DNA of 64,000 nucleotides from Branchiostoma floridae (GCF_000003815.2 NC_049981.1:32789628-32853627); one strand, 5' to 3'; positions 1 to 12,800 are shown, numbered from the stretch's first letter. The notes: generated from the sequence alone by a model not told the origin. Numbers and translations are program-made.

Positions 1-110
1 TCTCATACCATTATAGAAAATGTTCGCGGTGGTTTTAAGTTCGCGGTGAACTGGTCACCGCGAAAACCGCGAACATTAATCCACCGCGAACATTTCTGCA
101 TTTACAGTAT
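1..110. repeat. GC-rich palindromic element (MITE-like)
   Basis: An inverted repeat is built from the words AATGTTCGCGGT near position 18 and ACCGCGAACATT near position 67, with further ACCGCGAA words inside and after it. Such short self-complementary blocks are typical of non-autonomous DNA elements. The family is not recognised and the outer ends are unclear. Confidence 0.45.
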
Positions 111-780
111 ATCAATACTTACAAACTGGCATGATACGTTAAAACAACGTAAGTAATGATCAAATTAAATAGTCAGTACCTTAAATACTAGTGTTTAGTA
201 TGAGCCAACAACTATGGTGGTAACAACAAGATTGTTAACAACTAGGCATGCCTTTGCTTTTCAAGGTGGCAGTAAAAATCATGAAAACCTTTAGGAAGAT
301 TATTATTTTCAAAGTTAATGAATGTATATAATATTCAAAACATCTATCTTTAAGTGTATAATAACATGATATATCAAATGATATACTTGTCCCCTTTTGC
401 CATGTGCTTTCGGAAGCCTTTCCTAAATTTTAGACCCATGTCAATTACGTGTGACACCAGGATTGGCACTTTCAATGGCTTATACATTGGCGACCCACAT
501 GACACCGACTTTACGTTACTAAAGCGTCATCTAGCAGTTAGGATCAGTACTGCAGCCAGACAAACGATCCAGCTGTCAAAATCATGATCAGCAGCTTCTG
601 AGATACATTCGCCGGTTCCTCTGTAAACATGTGCTATCATGTCTCTGTATCTGAACCAACAAGGCAGGGAAGGTTTGACAATAGTCAGCACGGACCAATA
701 GAGCCAATACAGATAGGGTATCAACAACCTATGGCAAACTGTGGTTTCCCTTGCAGACTTCTGGCAGCGCTGGATTTCAC
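111..780. other. Non-coding stretch, nothing recognised
   Basis: AT-rich sequence with short reading frames only. I see no domain, splice pattern or repeat that can be supported. Confidence 0.5.
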
Positions 781-1137
781 TAGTATCTATGGTGGGAGTG
801 TTGATTTGTGATATTCCACATGGTTCTATTATAGGTCTATGACCAGTGCGGAATCCCTCTCCCAGCTTAGAGAACTTTAGCCCATGTTGAAAATCAGCTC
901 TTCCGCAAAAAATAAAAACAAGCTAGACTTAGTCTGTTTGGCTGTTTTCTGATGGACTCTCAGTGCCACGTTTTCTTTGGCTGATCTCCTGAGATGCCAA
1001 GGCTTTATGGAGACCTGCCAAAGGAAATTGTACGAGCAAAGCTGATATGAATTTCGAAAAAGACACATTATAGTAAAAAATGACATGTAGAGCTTGTAAA
1101 GGTGGTTGAGTGAAGTCCCCTTTAGTAGTGAGGTGGG
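781..1137 (-). pseudogene. Detached copy of a zinc-finger gene 3' end
   Basis: This block matches 39466-39810 closely along its whole length, with small indels. The matching block lies directly downstream of the stop codon of the zinc-finger exon at 39805. The similarity stops at the terminal codons of that exon, so only the 3' untranslated part is present here and no zinc finger remains. It is probably a remnant of a paralogous gene or of a duplication that included the 3' end. Confidence 0.6.
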
Positions 1138-1308
1138 GGTCGGGCGTGACTTTCAAAACGATTAATATTGTCCCTGCTGTTACTACTTCATAATGTTACA
1201 GTTGTTATGTTCTTACTCTGTTGTGGATTCAGAGATTTGAGTACCATGTTAGAATTGTCCAAACATGTCAGAGTATGCTACGTTCAATAGTCCAGTGATA
1301 TTCTCCCA

Positions 1309-1416
1309 GGCAGAGGTTGGGTCGAGGGGATTAGATCGTAGCGGTCGGGATCAGCGAGCCCGGGTAAAAACCGCGGCCACTACGATCTAATCCCCGCGAC
1401 CCAACCTCTGCCTGCA
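1309..1416. repeat. Long hairpin (inverted-repeat element)
   Basis: Two arms of roughly 38 bases are complementary with about two mismatches: GGCAGAGGTTGGGTCG on the left and CGACCCAACCTCTGCC on the right, each continuing into a GGGGATTAGATCGTAG arm. The loop is about 30 bases and GC-rich. This is the form of a foldback MITE. Confidence 0.7.
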
Positions 1417-2184
1417 GAATACCACAGTATTAGCTCAGACTGTATTGTACGATCCTTGTCAATCATTGCAGCATCTTTTTGTTGTTGTTGATGCAGTCCA
1501 AGTTTGGGTCACCAGGCATTATTAGGGTAGGGCCTTTACCCTATTTGTCCATCCATTAAGATACTTTTGCTATTACAGTAACAGAAGTAACACGAAATCG
1601 CAGCGGGCGCGGAGGGGGGGGGGTGGTGGTAAAATGCAGTATTTTTTTTATTCCTTGTACTTGTGATGATGTTGGTGGCTTTTGCTAGATGTGATTATGA
1701 TACTTCATGGCATTTTCAAGTGTCCTACAGCAGTGGCTTTCATATTTCCTTCTCAAATTATGAATTTCTTATATTGTCATTTTTCAACTTTTAGCTACCT
1801 TACTGTCTGTAAGTCTCGGTTGTCCTATGGATGTCGTGCCACAATGGCGCCTCCTGGCGGTTACAGTGATTCTGCAGCTCCCTGAGATTTTTGTTGCTCT
1901 AGTACTACTTTGGGTCGTTAGGGCAGGGCTTTAACCCCGATTGAAAGTTCTGGCCGCACATTTACCTGCTTCCCGGATCGAACAGAGCAGAGGAACTAAA
2001 TTCGTTATCGTTTTCTGTCCCTTTGAAGATTACATGTATGCCCCAACTCACTAGAGTCTGTATACGTATCGAAATACGCTGAGACTGGCCGAAGCCCATC
2101 AGTTACCATGCATGTACATGTGGCCTAAACTTTAAGAAGTGTAAGTCGGTAGCTTACCAGGTACCAGTAGAAGCCAGTTCATTG
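1417..2184. other. Non-coding stretch, nothing recognised
   Basis: Contains a short poly-G run near 1613. Two similar phrases with GGGTCG/GGGCAGGGC character occur near 1500 and 1910. No gene or element can be supported. Confidence 0.4.
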
Positions 2185-3045
2185 CACGTCAGATAACCGG
2201 ACACTTCGGTCAATTGCACGAAATCCCAAAATCCCAAACCGACTCCCATTCACTTTATTATTAGTGACTTCGCTTATTTGCACGACAAAAAGCCACCAAT
2301 GCCGGATAATAGCACAAAAATTTGTTCAACCCGTCGACAATTTGACTGAAAATGCTGCTAAAAATTGGCATATGCGGTACAATTAGGCCGATAACTGCCT
2401 GTGTTAAGGTGCAATACCAACAACAAAATTGTTATTAGTAGCAAAATAAAACGATATTGTGGGCGGGTCCCGGGCGAGTCGGCACCATGAATAGACGCCC
2501 GGCCGCTAAAGGCCGTTAAAGTTGGCATTACGATTTGTTCTCTATCCGTCCATTGTCTAATTACTGTAATTGCATTTAAGGTCGCTGGGAAATACTTTCG
2601 CGTTAGGGAGAAAACATTTGCAGTGTTTTTAAGTTCTTGGCAGCCAGTCGCAAACCACACAGAGACTCGGGACCTACAGACGGACATAGCAGTCGCTTTT
2701 GGCGGTGCGGTACTTTCGTAATCATCAACTGTCAGTGTCACTGATCTAACCGTATCTACCCTCTGGATACGTAGTATATAGCCCAGGGTACTTTACTACC
2801 ATAGTACTACTACCATAGTACTACTACCATAATGTTGGCAGTCAAACCTGTCCCAGCTTTATTCTGGACACTGATATGCAATGGGTTGATCCGTAATCAT
2901 TGACGTGTCACAGTGCACGGTGCGCTCGATCGTATACAGTATACGGTCCAACTATGTAACTTCGCATTATTGCACACGCCGGATTATTGCACGAAATTCG
3001 CTGAGACATTGGGTGTGCAATTAAACGGCTTATACTGACTGTACT
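2185..3045. mobile_element. Possible non-autonomous pogo/Tigger-like DNA element
   Basis: Both ends are rich in TTGCACG-type words (near 2185, 2215, 2275, 2975 and 2995), the interior carries CAGTCAAACCTGT near 2840, and the right edge reads ACTGACTGTA. Such words resemble pogo/Tigger inverted repeats. A reading frame of 127 codons on the minus strand (2358-2741) resembles no transposase I know. Boundaries and family are uncertain. Confidence 0.25.
2786..2832. repeat. Short tandem repeat
   Basis: Three copies of a 14-base word, TACTACTACCATAG or nearly so, lie in tandem. Confidence 0.6.
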
Positions 3046-3065
3046 TTGTATGTTACCTACATTCA

Positions 3066-3140
3066 GGCACTGTGAGTTTTTGGAAACCTGCACTTTATTC
3101 CAAAGGAGCAACAGAGTTCAACACTACCAATATTTATGCT
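3066..3140 (-). repeat. Partial extra copy of the lectin-gene 3' flank
   Basis: GAAACCTGCACTTTATTCCA and about 50 neighbouring bases match the conserved 3' flanks of the lectin genes at 5280, 30130 and 58005. On the minus strand this includes AATAAA at 3094-3099. The similarity fades on both sides. Confidence 0.45.
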
Positions 3141-3329
3141 GTTATATATGTATAATGTTATGCATAAATTTGTGGGTAACGCAAATACATGATTGCAAAC
3201 CACACATTGACATGTACCTCTTAGCTAAATCTTACGCCACATCTATACAGGACACGATAAAACTAATGGAACAAGTAGAGAATAATGAGTCGTGCTGTTC
3301 TAGCTATATGCTCTTTTGAACAAATTTCA

Positions 3330-4430
3330 GTAAAGTAGTCTGACAATGAGATGCTACATAGAACTCGAGAAGCACTACAGTTGTTATCAAACTACCAATT
3401 CGACAAGTCCTAACTGGACATCAATTGTTGTATAATGAAGCTTTCTTTTGACAAGAAAACGTCAGATAATTAACGTACACCTTAAGGCTTTACAATACTT
3501 GCTATAGTTGTATATTAGTGTATATTTGCGCCTTATTACGAGTATAAATATAATACATGTCAGTATACTAAGGCCCTGTTGATTTGATTACATGGATGAC
3601 ATCCCCTAGGAACCCCCAAGATGATGCGAGCGTGCAAATTAAAAAAAGAAGACCCCCCCCCCCCCCGAAAAATTGCCTTCGTTGTGGAATCATTGTGGAA
3701 TTAAATTGGTCAGGAAGGTTGAACAAATGGGTAACCACACAGAGTATGGTATACAAAATAATTGTCTTTATTTTGGTTCTTTCACATTCCTTCCTTGACG
3801 TTTGAAACGCCTTTCTTGGCATTCTATGTCATTAATATTCATTTTTCGACATTTATTTGCAATGTACGGCATATATTTTCTCATTTTATAGCTCATTTTT
3901 AAGTTTTACAGTACGGTTGAAAACTTTTTTCTTTGGAAACGGTCGGAAATTGATGCGCGCGCGGATGTCATTCATTTAATCAAATCAACATGGCCTAAAT
4001 CAAAACTTAATGACATTTTCATAACGCTAGTCTATTAATTTCGCCATGATCAATATTGACCAAAGTAGGTAATATATAATGATTAAATCTGTTAATAGAA
4101 AGAACGCTCACTGCAGGTATCTATGCTTTAACTATCTAACTACAGTACATACAACTATTTTGGCTAAAAGAAACCACATCTATTTGATCGTTACTCGGTT
4201 AATTGGAAATTCATACTAGATATAATCGCTTCCTTTAAAGGTGTCTTATAGATAGCGACAATACCTCATTATGATCGCATATCGACATATAAAACTGGCT
4301 GTATAACTTCCCTTTCTCCCTATTAGACTATCTATGTCTTCTGCTCTTTTAATCTCGGGAGACGGTCGACGGTTTCGGTCAGGGCATATGTTGTATATAA
4401 AGATAGATAGATTGGCAGATAGATGAATAG
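3330..4430. other. Non-coding stretch, nothing recognised
   Basis: AT-rich with a poly-C run near 3655-3666. The two overlapping frames of 70 to 85 codons here cross that run and show no domain. Confidence 0.5.
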
Positions 4431-4431
4431 A

Positions 4432-4745
4432 CATTATCATATAGCTAGGCGCCGCGGACCAATCAGAGGGCCCCGTTCCACGTTGGTTATGACGCCGTAA
4501 GACATAGATTCCGGCCAGGCCGGTGTGTATCGCTCATCTGATTGGTCAGAGTGAATGGACACCGGCAACGGTCAATTCTGACCAATCTGAATCAGCGATA
4601 GACACAAGAGAGTAAGGGATATGCAGGCGTTGGCCAATCAAAAGGAGCAAAACATATGCCAGAGAAAGGGGAATAAGTACAGACTGCAGGGGGGGAATGG
4701 CTCCTGACATTGATAATGAGTTTTGTTGTTCTATAAAGTCAAAGA
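4432..4745 (-). repeat. Dispersed repeat, copy a
   Basis: The block starts at ATTATCATATAG and ends near the word AAAGACTGCA. It matches 20945-21290 in reverse orientation over about 300 bases, and its first part also matches 10971-11070. Phrases such as GGTTATGACGCCGTAA are shared. This is a non-autonomous element or segment of unknown class; here it abuts the 3' flank of gene 4. Confidence 0.55.
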
Positions 4746-4844
4746 CTGCATCTGGGAGGCTACTCATAGTTACAGCCGGCGAAAAGAGAGATGGAGTGTT
4801 TTGTTTATAAACAAAATTTAATGGAGCATTATATTTCTGAGAAT

Positions 4845-4925
4845 GCAGTCTTGGAGCTATTCTCTTATGACTGAGTCATAATACACTTAAGAGAACACTA
4901 GTAGCTCCAAGACTGCATTTCCGAT
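4845..4925. repeat. Hairpin in the 3' flank
   Basis: ATGCAGTCTTGGAGCTA pairs with TAGCTCCAAGACTGCAT, continuing through TCTCTTA and TAAGAGA nearer the loop. Half of the arm is also seen near 45275-45320 in the gene 2 flank. Confidence 0.6.
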
Positions 4926-5293
4926 CTGTAAACACATAGAATCATTACAAAAGACATTCCGTTATTGTTAATTTTTATGATGAAGATAGGCCATTTAAAC
5001 TCCACATCATTTAGCATTATGACCTGCTCATAAATGTATCCTGCGGCACATCTGTACAAATTCACCAACATACTCAACAGCTAACTTGATCCATTCAGTA
5101 TCGATTCGTGATGGGAGATCCAACTATCTCACGTTTTGTGACATTTCTGATTTATTTCTTTATGAAGGTCAAAAAGGGAATTTAAAAAGGCAGCTTGGAG
5201 TCACTTAGTTGAATCCATTGTGATGCAACAGGTGGTAGTCTACAAGGATACCACTCAGACTGGACATGTGGGATTTTTTTTAGAAACCTGCAC

Positions 5294-5299
5294 TTTATT
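5294..5299 (-). other. Candidate poly(A) signal, gene 4
   Basis: AATAAA on the minus strand inside a phrase conserved in the gene 3 and gene 1 flanks, about 1.3 kb beyond the expected stop codon. Conservation and distance make it a plausible 3' end signal, but no transcript is available. Confidence 0.35.
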
Positions 5300-6562
5300 C
5301 CAAGGAAGCAATAGAGTCCACGCCATCAATTATTGTACGATAACTATAGATGTATGGACCATGTACCGACTAACACCAAATGTATACAAATATGAAGATT
5401 AAAACATATACCATTCATTATTGTATATTGGGCTCTACCATACGAACAGAACATAATAAACAAAATTTAATGCAAATTCCAGTTGGTGAAAAAAGACAGA
5501 AAAATGTCTAAAAATGAAGATCTAGTCATGTACCGTATAGTTAAGTGCAAATGTTATAGCAGCATACACCAAAAGGCACCGTTTGAAAATGAATATTGGG
5601 TTCAGACAATCTCCCAATATATTTGGACAGTAAAACTATACTAAGCATAACAAATTTCAAACAGAGATATATCCTATTAGAAAATAATTATTTTCAAACA
5701 GAGATATATCCTATAATAGAATAATTCTCACCTTCAAGTAAAGACTCATTGTACATTAGAAGTAGATATAAGCATTAAACTATACATTACATTTTTTAAT
5801 CTAATGGTAAAAGTTATTTGACGAATTCAATTTATAAAGATACTATCCCTTTTCTGAAAAAATACATAACGTTTTCTAATCCGTCACCTACAGTAGGAAA
5901 AGTGCCTCCAGACTATTTGCGTACTTAACCGTAGTTAAATTGTAAATCTTCCATGCTTTCACCATAGGCAAAGACTTCGTCAAAAATCGCCGGCCTTGTC
6001 ATTTCAAACCATGCAGAAAAAGATGTGTTGAGAGACCAAATTACATGCTTGTGTTCCTGATAAGTCTGATGTTTTGTGATAACTATAGAAAACACAGAGT
6101 ACAACAAGAAGATTCCGCTTCTATAATGTGTGACATATGTAATTAACTAACCTCACAATCTTCTGTCTAACTAGAATTAAAAGTAAAAGAAAGCATACTG
6201 ACAGGTATATGTGCTGAGCAGTTTTTCGTAACGCAATGATCGTTTCACGATGACAAGCGTCAGTAGTGTTAGAAATGAAACCTGGTTACAGGAATTATCT
6301 TTGTCATGTTTAACTACAACACGTACGAAGCAGTCCGCTACATGATCATGGCAGCTTAATGTTGACCCTATGCAGATACCAACACCCACAGTAACTTGAA
6401 ATAACCAAACCATGCAATTTGTCCAATACGTCACAACAATAATCATAGTTAACCGAAATATTAATTCGTTGAATCACTTTTGCGACCGATAAACATCAAA
6501 AGAATGTAATCTAGTTTTCTTGAAAGTACTGTTGCTCAAGAAGCTGACATGTAAATGTTGTT

Positions 6563-6876
6563 NNNNNNNNNNNNNNNNNNNNNNNNNNNNNNNNNNNNNN
6601 NNNNNNNNNNNNNNNNNNNNNNNNNNNNNNNNNNNNNNNNNNNNNNNNNNNNNNNNNNNNNNNNNNNNNNNNNNNNNNNNNNNNNNNNNNNNNNNNNNNN
6701 NNNNNNNNNNNNNNNNNNNNNNNNNNNNNNNNNNNNNNNNNNNNNNNNNNNNNNNNNNNNNNNNNNNNNNNNNNNNNNNNNNNNNNNNNNNNNNNNNNNN
6801 NNNNNNNNNNNNNNNNNNNNNNNNNNNNNNNNNNNNNNNNNNNNNNNNNNNNNNNNNNNNNNNNNNNNNNNNNNNN
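6563..6876. other. Assembly gap inside the last exon of gene 4
   Basis: A run of 314 N. By comparison with genes 1-3 the missing sequence contains most of the C-terminal FReD exon and its stop codon. Confidence 0.95.
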
Positions 6877-9800
6877 GAATAGCCGGAAAAGTACAGGCGG
6901 TACCCGTCCGATTCACCGGACAGCCTGGATGGGAACATTACGTCATGTGTTTGTTTGAATGCATTTGTGAAGATTACTCACCCATGCAGGTATTGAAGAA
7001 TAACGGTTTACTTCCATCTACATCTACATCTACTACCTACATTGAGCTACATCCAGTTCGTCTATACCACTGGATAACATTCCAGACGTTTCAGAACTAA
7101 CCCGATTACTTTTTACCAGTAGAATCCCTGTTAACGGAGCCTCAGAGCCCTCTTTCGGAAGAATCTCAGATTCGGCCAGATCGATATCTCTACCCCGATA
7201 TACGTGTGCCATGTTTGTATACTAAGCTTGTCTCATAAAGAAGCACTGACCTGAAAGTGCTATAAAAGGCGAAACGTTTGTTCCCTCCCCAATCCTCCAT
7301 GTCAATTCTTAACTGGTGTTTTTTAAAGTTTGTCAGGAGGTGAATGTTCTCGTTTCCAAGCCAAAATTCCCCCTTTTCGTCTCCAAAGCCCAGTTTGTAC
7401 TCCTCCCAGTTCCGGTTGAAAGGAACCGACCCGTCCTGCCGCCGCTGGATCACAGTCCAGCCGCCGCCTGTGTAGAGGTACAATCGACAAGCTTAACACT
7501 ATAACCTTGGTGGTCAAGGAATCTTATAGAATAGTCAAGAGATGTTATAGAATGATTGCACATAAATAGATGTACGCATTTGTAAGTCTAATATGTTCAG
7601 TCCCAGAAAAAGAACGATATTTTTGGATATTTGTCCTTCCTATTACTGTATATATGTACAAAATTGTACCAAGGATTTATTCATTTACCAAGGATCATAC
7701 TAAATAGGCCCTTGATAAGAAATTCCCACCTCTCGTGGACTAAGTAGGAAGAGGAATTGGCATAACCAGTGTAGAAAAGAAACATTTACAACCACGATAT
7801 GCAATCAGGTGTATAGTACCTGCAGTGTCCATGTCACAGTAGGTTCCCATCCTGTCAGGGTAGAAAAACATGGTGTACACGCCACTTGCTGTCCGTCCGG
7901 AGGCATAGTACTCATCGCAGCCTGTAAAATCTGTGGACAATATATGTATACATATATATAACTTTATCACATTACAAACGACACTGGACTGAGCCTAAAG
8001 TCTGTGGAAACAAGTGAAAAGGACCGTGCAACTTGGAGAGTTCTGACTGATAGGAGCAAGGGGCCAGTCACTGGCCTAAACACTTTGGCAGGCAGGCTTA
8101 ACTTTTTACAGGATGACTTGTGATGGCAAAACCTTTGTAAGCATAGCCAAATACAATTCATTCTATACAACTGGACAAAGAAGACGAGAGACATCCATGA
8201 GNNNNNNNNNNNNNNNNNNNNNNNNNNNNNNNNNNNNNNNNNNNNNNNNNNNNNNNNNNNNNNNNNNNNNNNNNNNNNNNNNNNNNNNNNNNNNNNNNNN
8301 NCATCTGTGATGACGTAATAAATCGCCATGGTAATGAGATGTGGGAAACCATGTCCATGAACATGGATAGTTGATATGAATGATTTAAAATGGGTGTCAA
8401 AAAGACAAACATTTTGATGCTATTTTTTAGAAGTCAGCTATGAAGCAAAACTAGCTATGAAATTGAATTTCTAACCTGCGCGAATCCTTCCCGTTTCGGC
8501 AGTGCCAACTCGCTGAACTTCCATTGGTCCCCCTGGAAGTCTGACCTGCTGAAAATAGCCTCTCCAAGGCTGCTGCTCCCGCGCTGTTTCACGTAGACGT
8601 TGAGGGTGCCGACTTGCGTGCCGTACATGTTGTAGTTAAAGTTCAGACAGAGGTTGTTCTCCATGTTTAGCGGTGCGCTGATGAGCCGAGCCGTGTCACC
8701 TGCGGTACCGCCACTGGCCTCAACGTACATGTAATTCCCTGTGGGGGTGACAGGGATTACGTTAGGATGAAGGACCATATTGCAAAATGTATTGCAATTT
8801 ATTTGCTACTCACCTTCGAAAGAAAGTGCATTGGTAGCAAGGCAGAAATATAGCTGATAAATACACGAAGAAATGACGTACGTATTATTATATTCATAAA
8901 GGTTGATTCAGCATGGCCTTCTGATGTACTTGGAATGGAATACAGTCAAACCTGTCTACAACGGCCGCGCAAGGGCTGGAGAAATGTGGCGACTATAGAC
9001 AGGTGGCCACTATAGAGAAAATGCTGATCATTTGATCGAGCAATAAGTTACATATGATTTAAGTACCCACTGATCTATCTCACCAAGTAAGATTGTCTCG
9101 ACCGTCTCAAAATTCAACTGTCCCTGCATATGCCAAAGTCAAATATACTGAAAATTGCCATGCGCATTTTTTTGGTAAATTCGCTGACAAAGACTAAGAT
9201 CTAATGTTCAAGGCACGCGTTCCTTCCGCTGCCTCCAAAGTGACCCTGTCTGGAACTCCAAATCCTCGCAATCTACGATTTTAAACCCAGCGCAGGGTGA
9301 CATACGGCCGCTGTATGGTCGCAATATGCAGTGTTTCTGTAACATACGGGACCGTAAATCATGTGGCCGTGGCCGCGTTTGACAGGTGGCCGCTATGGAC
9401 TATTTCTTAATGCTTAGGTTAATCTTTTAATCTTTATTGCATATTCATGCCCGAGGGCTAAATGCACAAAGGGACCACATATGGTCTTATGGATGCAGAG
9501 GAAAAAAAAGAAACTAGACTACTACAATGGTTTTAAACTAGTCTAAATGGAAAAGGAACTAAGACACTATGTGTTACAATCTCTAATGGCTGCTTCTAAC
9601 ATGTTCTTCTCTCTTTTTGAAACACATGGAGACATATTTACATATTGTGTTGATAGCATGATCGTCCTTGCATAACATCAAGTACTTAAACAAGTCTTGT
9701 TTTGACATTTTCTTACAGATATTGTCTATTTGCAAAGTATTAAATAGGGATTGGCGTTCGTATTCATATAATGTACACTCTAGTAAAAATGTGTCTCGTC

Positions 9801-12800
9801 TTCAAGATACAAGTGGTCACAGAATATACATGTTCTATCATTTAAAGGAGTACGGTTATGCCTGCCGGATTCTATATGTAATGGATGGTCACTTATGCGA
9901 AATTTACTCATAGCTTTGCGATGTTCAAAGCTTGAGATGCTAAGATACGTTTCTCTTTCATATGTCTCTTTGAATGTTTTGTACGTTCTCAATTTGTTTC
10001 CTTGGTTTCCTTTTCGTCGAATTGCTTGCAGTTCTGAATGAAATTTTTGGGTGAAGATATCTTTCAACCTTTGCTTTAGTTGATTTAGATGAGTGGGTAC
10101 GTTAGAGTGACCGTTTACATACAGGTAGGCAAAGCCGGACTCCTCTAAGAGTTTCCTTACATCAGATAGCCAGCAGGGTGTTTTACGGCGATCTAGTTCC
10201 TGCTGTGTCATATAAGCTTCATATTGAAGACTATCTGTGTGCACTTCGTTTGCTAATCTAAAATAATAACTATACATTCTGCATTGAGCTTCAATCCACA
10301 AGGGGAAACGCCCCAGCTTCGCTCTACTTGCAAAATTACTAGCGTTCCTTCGAACACCTAGGATGTATTTACAGAATTTCAGATGAACGGACTCTATCGG
10401 GGATTTGTCGTTCAATTTGCTATTGCACCAGACTTCAGATCCATACAATAAAATCGGTAGGATACATGTGTCGAACAGTTTGCAATGTAAAGATACAGAA
10501 GATCTAGTTAATGGGAAAATCCAAGGGACCGTCGAAAAGTGACCGCAGTGGCCAGGTGACCAGTATGCAAAGGTGGCCGCTAATACAGGTTCGACTGTAC
10601 TGATATTATTCGCCCTGTCATTTAATTGTAAACCTAAAATTTCAGGAATCCACCACTGTTGTATTTCGTCACTACAGGTTTACCATTTTCTGGACATGCA
10701 TGTCGGCTACGAAATCCTCGTATCAACTTCTACTCGTAGGATTCCACTACGATTTGATAGCACAGCTGGGTTTTAGTCCTTGAAAATCAAGCTATTTATT
10801 CTGCTGGCTATTCGGTTGCCGACATTCTATCTTCTTTTGCTCCTTAATTTAATCAGTATCAAAGTCAATCCTCTGCAAGACTAAACATGTTATGAGCTGG
10901 TGGGCTATATTCACATCGGTTACCGTTGTACAGTTGTACGATATAACAAGGGAAGACTCAGCAGTACATTGGAATAGTTTCAACAACCATTATCATATAG
11001 TAAGACGACGTCGACCAATCGGAAGTCCCCATTTCCTGTTGGTTATGACGCTATAACACAGAATTGCGGCGAGCCGGGTAATAGATAAAAGTGTTAAAAA
11101 GAAATGTTAAATGATCAGACATCGAATCCAATCAGAAGGAGCAATTCACAGTGCACTCACCAATGAAACTAATTGTTTCGTCCGCCATTTTCGAACCAGA
11201 ATCATGGAACGAGAGGACCGCAAGGTGCCTTTTTTCTGTCAAGAAATCTCAGAGACAGATTTACGCTCATTTTTCGAGTCACGGGTGGCTGGGGAAGACG
11301 CCATGGAGCAACAGCCAACAGCTGACGGGCAGGAAGCTCAACAAATTGGGCAAAACGGCACGAGCAAAGGCGCGGGTAGTTTGGATAAGATATGATACTG
11401 CCGTTGATGACCCGCCTATTCCTCAGTGTATGAATTACAAATCAAGCTCATTCTCTTCAATCACTAGCTAGGTGAATGTATACGGTGGTCATACACCTTG
11501 TAACAGACCATCAATCATCAATTATACTGTACCTGTGCTGTTGCGAAACGTGTTGTCATGGGGCGGCCCAGTGTTACTGGTGGGGGTGTGCTGACTCCCC
11601 CAGACCCAGTTGGTGTCGTCTGTTGTGTCTTGTGTGAAGCCACATCTAGCAGCTCCATGCTGGAAATCACAGCGTGGCCACAGGTCTAAAAAAAGGGAAA
11701 TACAAAAAATATATACTTGTTTTGCCATTTTGAATATTTCTATGTATGTATGTATGTATGTATGGAATATCTCATAGGGGGTACGGAAGATCACCTATGT
11801 AAAGAATCAAAAGGTTACATGGAATTAGAAAAATTTATTTAAAAAAACGTTATGATGATGTACTATACCGTTGTATCGTTGACGAAGTCGTTATGCTCAA
11901 TAGTCAATACATATGCCATGATACAGTAGACATAAATCAAATTGGTTATTTGTCTAGATGACATTTTAAGGGAAAGATGTAATTCAATGAAGATTAGGCA
12001 TTATAGTAACCACTAAAATACTAAAGTATGTCGACAAGGGAGGGCATGATGCATGGCCTTGAAAATAACTCTTCCCTTGCGGAGCCATACTGTGTTGAAA
12101 TGGACGAAGTGCGGCAGCTACATTCTGAGATCTTACCTGGAAGTTCATCTGTTGTGGCAAAAGTCATTCTGAATAAAGTTAAACTGCAATTTTTCAAGAA
12201 ATTGGACTTACCCAACTTTACGAATGATCAACGCCAGTCTTTTCCGTAGACTGTCTGAGACATATGTTCCACTGCTCACCGGGTCACGCATGCTGTCTAT
12301 ATACTGTGACATTTAGCGATTAACTGAGTTTATTAGGTTTATTGCGATACCCTTTAGCTCAGATTACTGAGTTTGGTAGCTTTAGCGTTAGCCGTTCAGG
12401 AGTTATGCGCCTTCAAATTAGCAGAGGCCCCCAAAACTCCTCTAGACTCTCATAATAGGGTTAGTGCTAAACGTGGCCTTTCTGATCTTTTGCATCAATA
12501 ATTATAGATACATGGAATAAATAACACCTTAACATGTCCAAATATTCCTCTTTCATTGAGGAAGCAATGTATGTACAACGATCACCGATAAAAGTTAAAA
12601 AGAAGACTTTATTGAACGGACCCCACTACTAGGTCATTTCAGTCGGAAAAAAAAGGTCGGGTGTTAGAGGGGTAATGTAGCAAGAAGACCTGGAAAATTC
12701 ATTGTTAGAACCAAAATTAGCGATTTTCGTAAAAAATGCATTTAAACAACCGGTTGCCATGGCAATACGTAAAACTGGAAAACTTCTCAAATTTTGTGAA

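Larger units (their letters stand above)
4760..6562 (-). other. 3' flank of lectin gene 4 (duplicated block)
   Basis: This block is similar to the 3' flanks of gene 3 (about 29520-31461), gene 2 (about 45020-46731) and gene 1 (about 57590-59532). Shared phrases include GAAACCTGCACTTTATTCCA, GATCTAGYCATGTACCGTAT and CACCTTCAAGTAAAGA. It probably contains the 3' untranslated region and the spacer. No protein-coding frame is conserved between the copies. Confidence 0.65.
8739..11532 (-). other. Gene 4 intron filled by nested elements
   Basis: Holds a TIR element (8943-10597) with a retrotransposon inside it. Sequence at 10600-10990 matches 20190-20640 of the other MAM intron, so it is original duplicated intron. 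The start of the dispersed repeat is present at 10971-11070. A 94-codon frame at 11111-11395 shows no known domain. Confidence 0.6.

Noticed and set aside
2358-2741. A 127-codon frame as a possible gene
   Set aside because: No domain is recognised, composition is not clearly coding, and it lies in a block with DNA-element-like ends.
9780-10448. A host gene of 222 codons
   Set aside because: Its sequence parallels the C-terminal part of the retrotransposon ORF at 23764-25839 and ends in the same 3' sequence.
11111-11471. Two overlapping frames of about 100 codons
   Set aside because: They overlap in different frames, follow a dispersed repeat and have no counterpart in the parallel intron of the other MAM copy.
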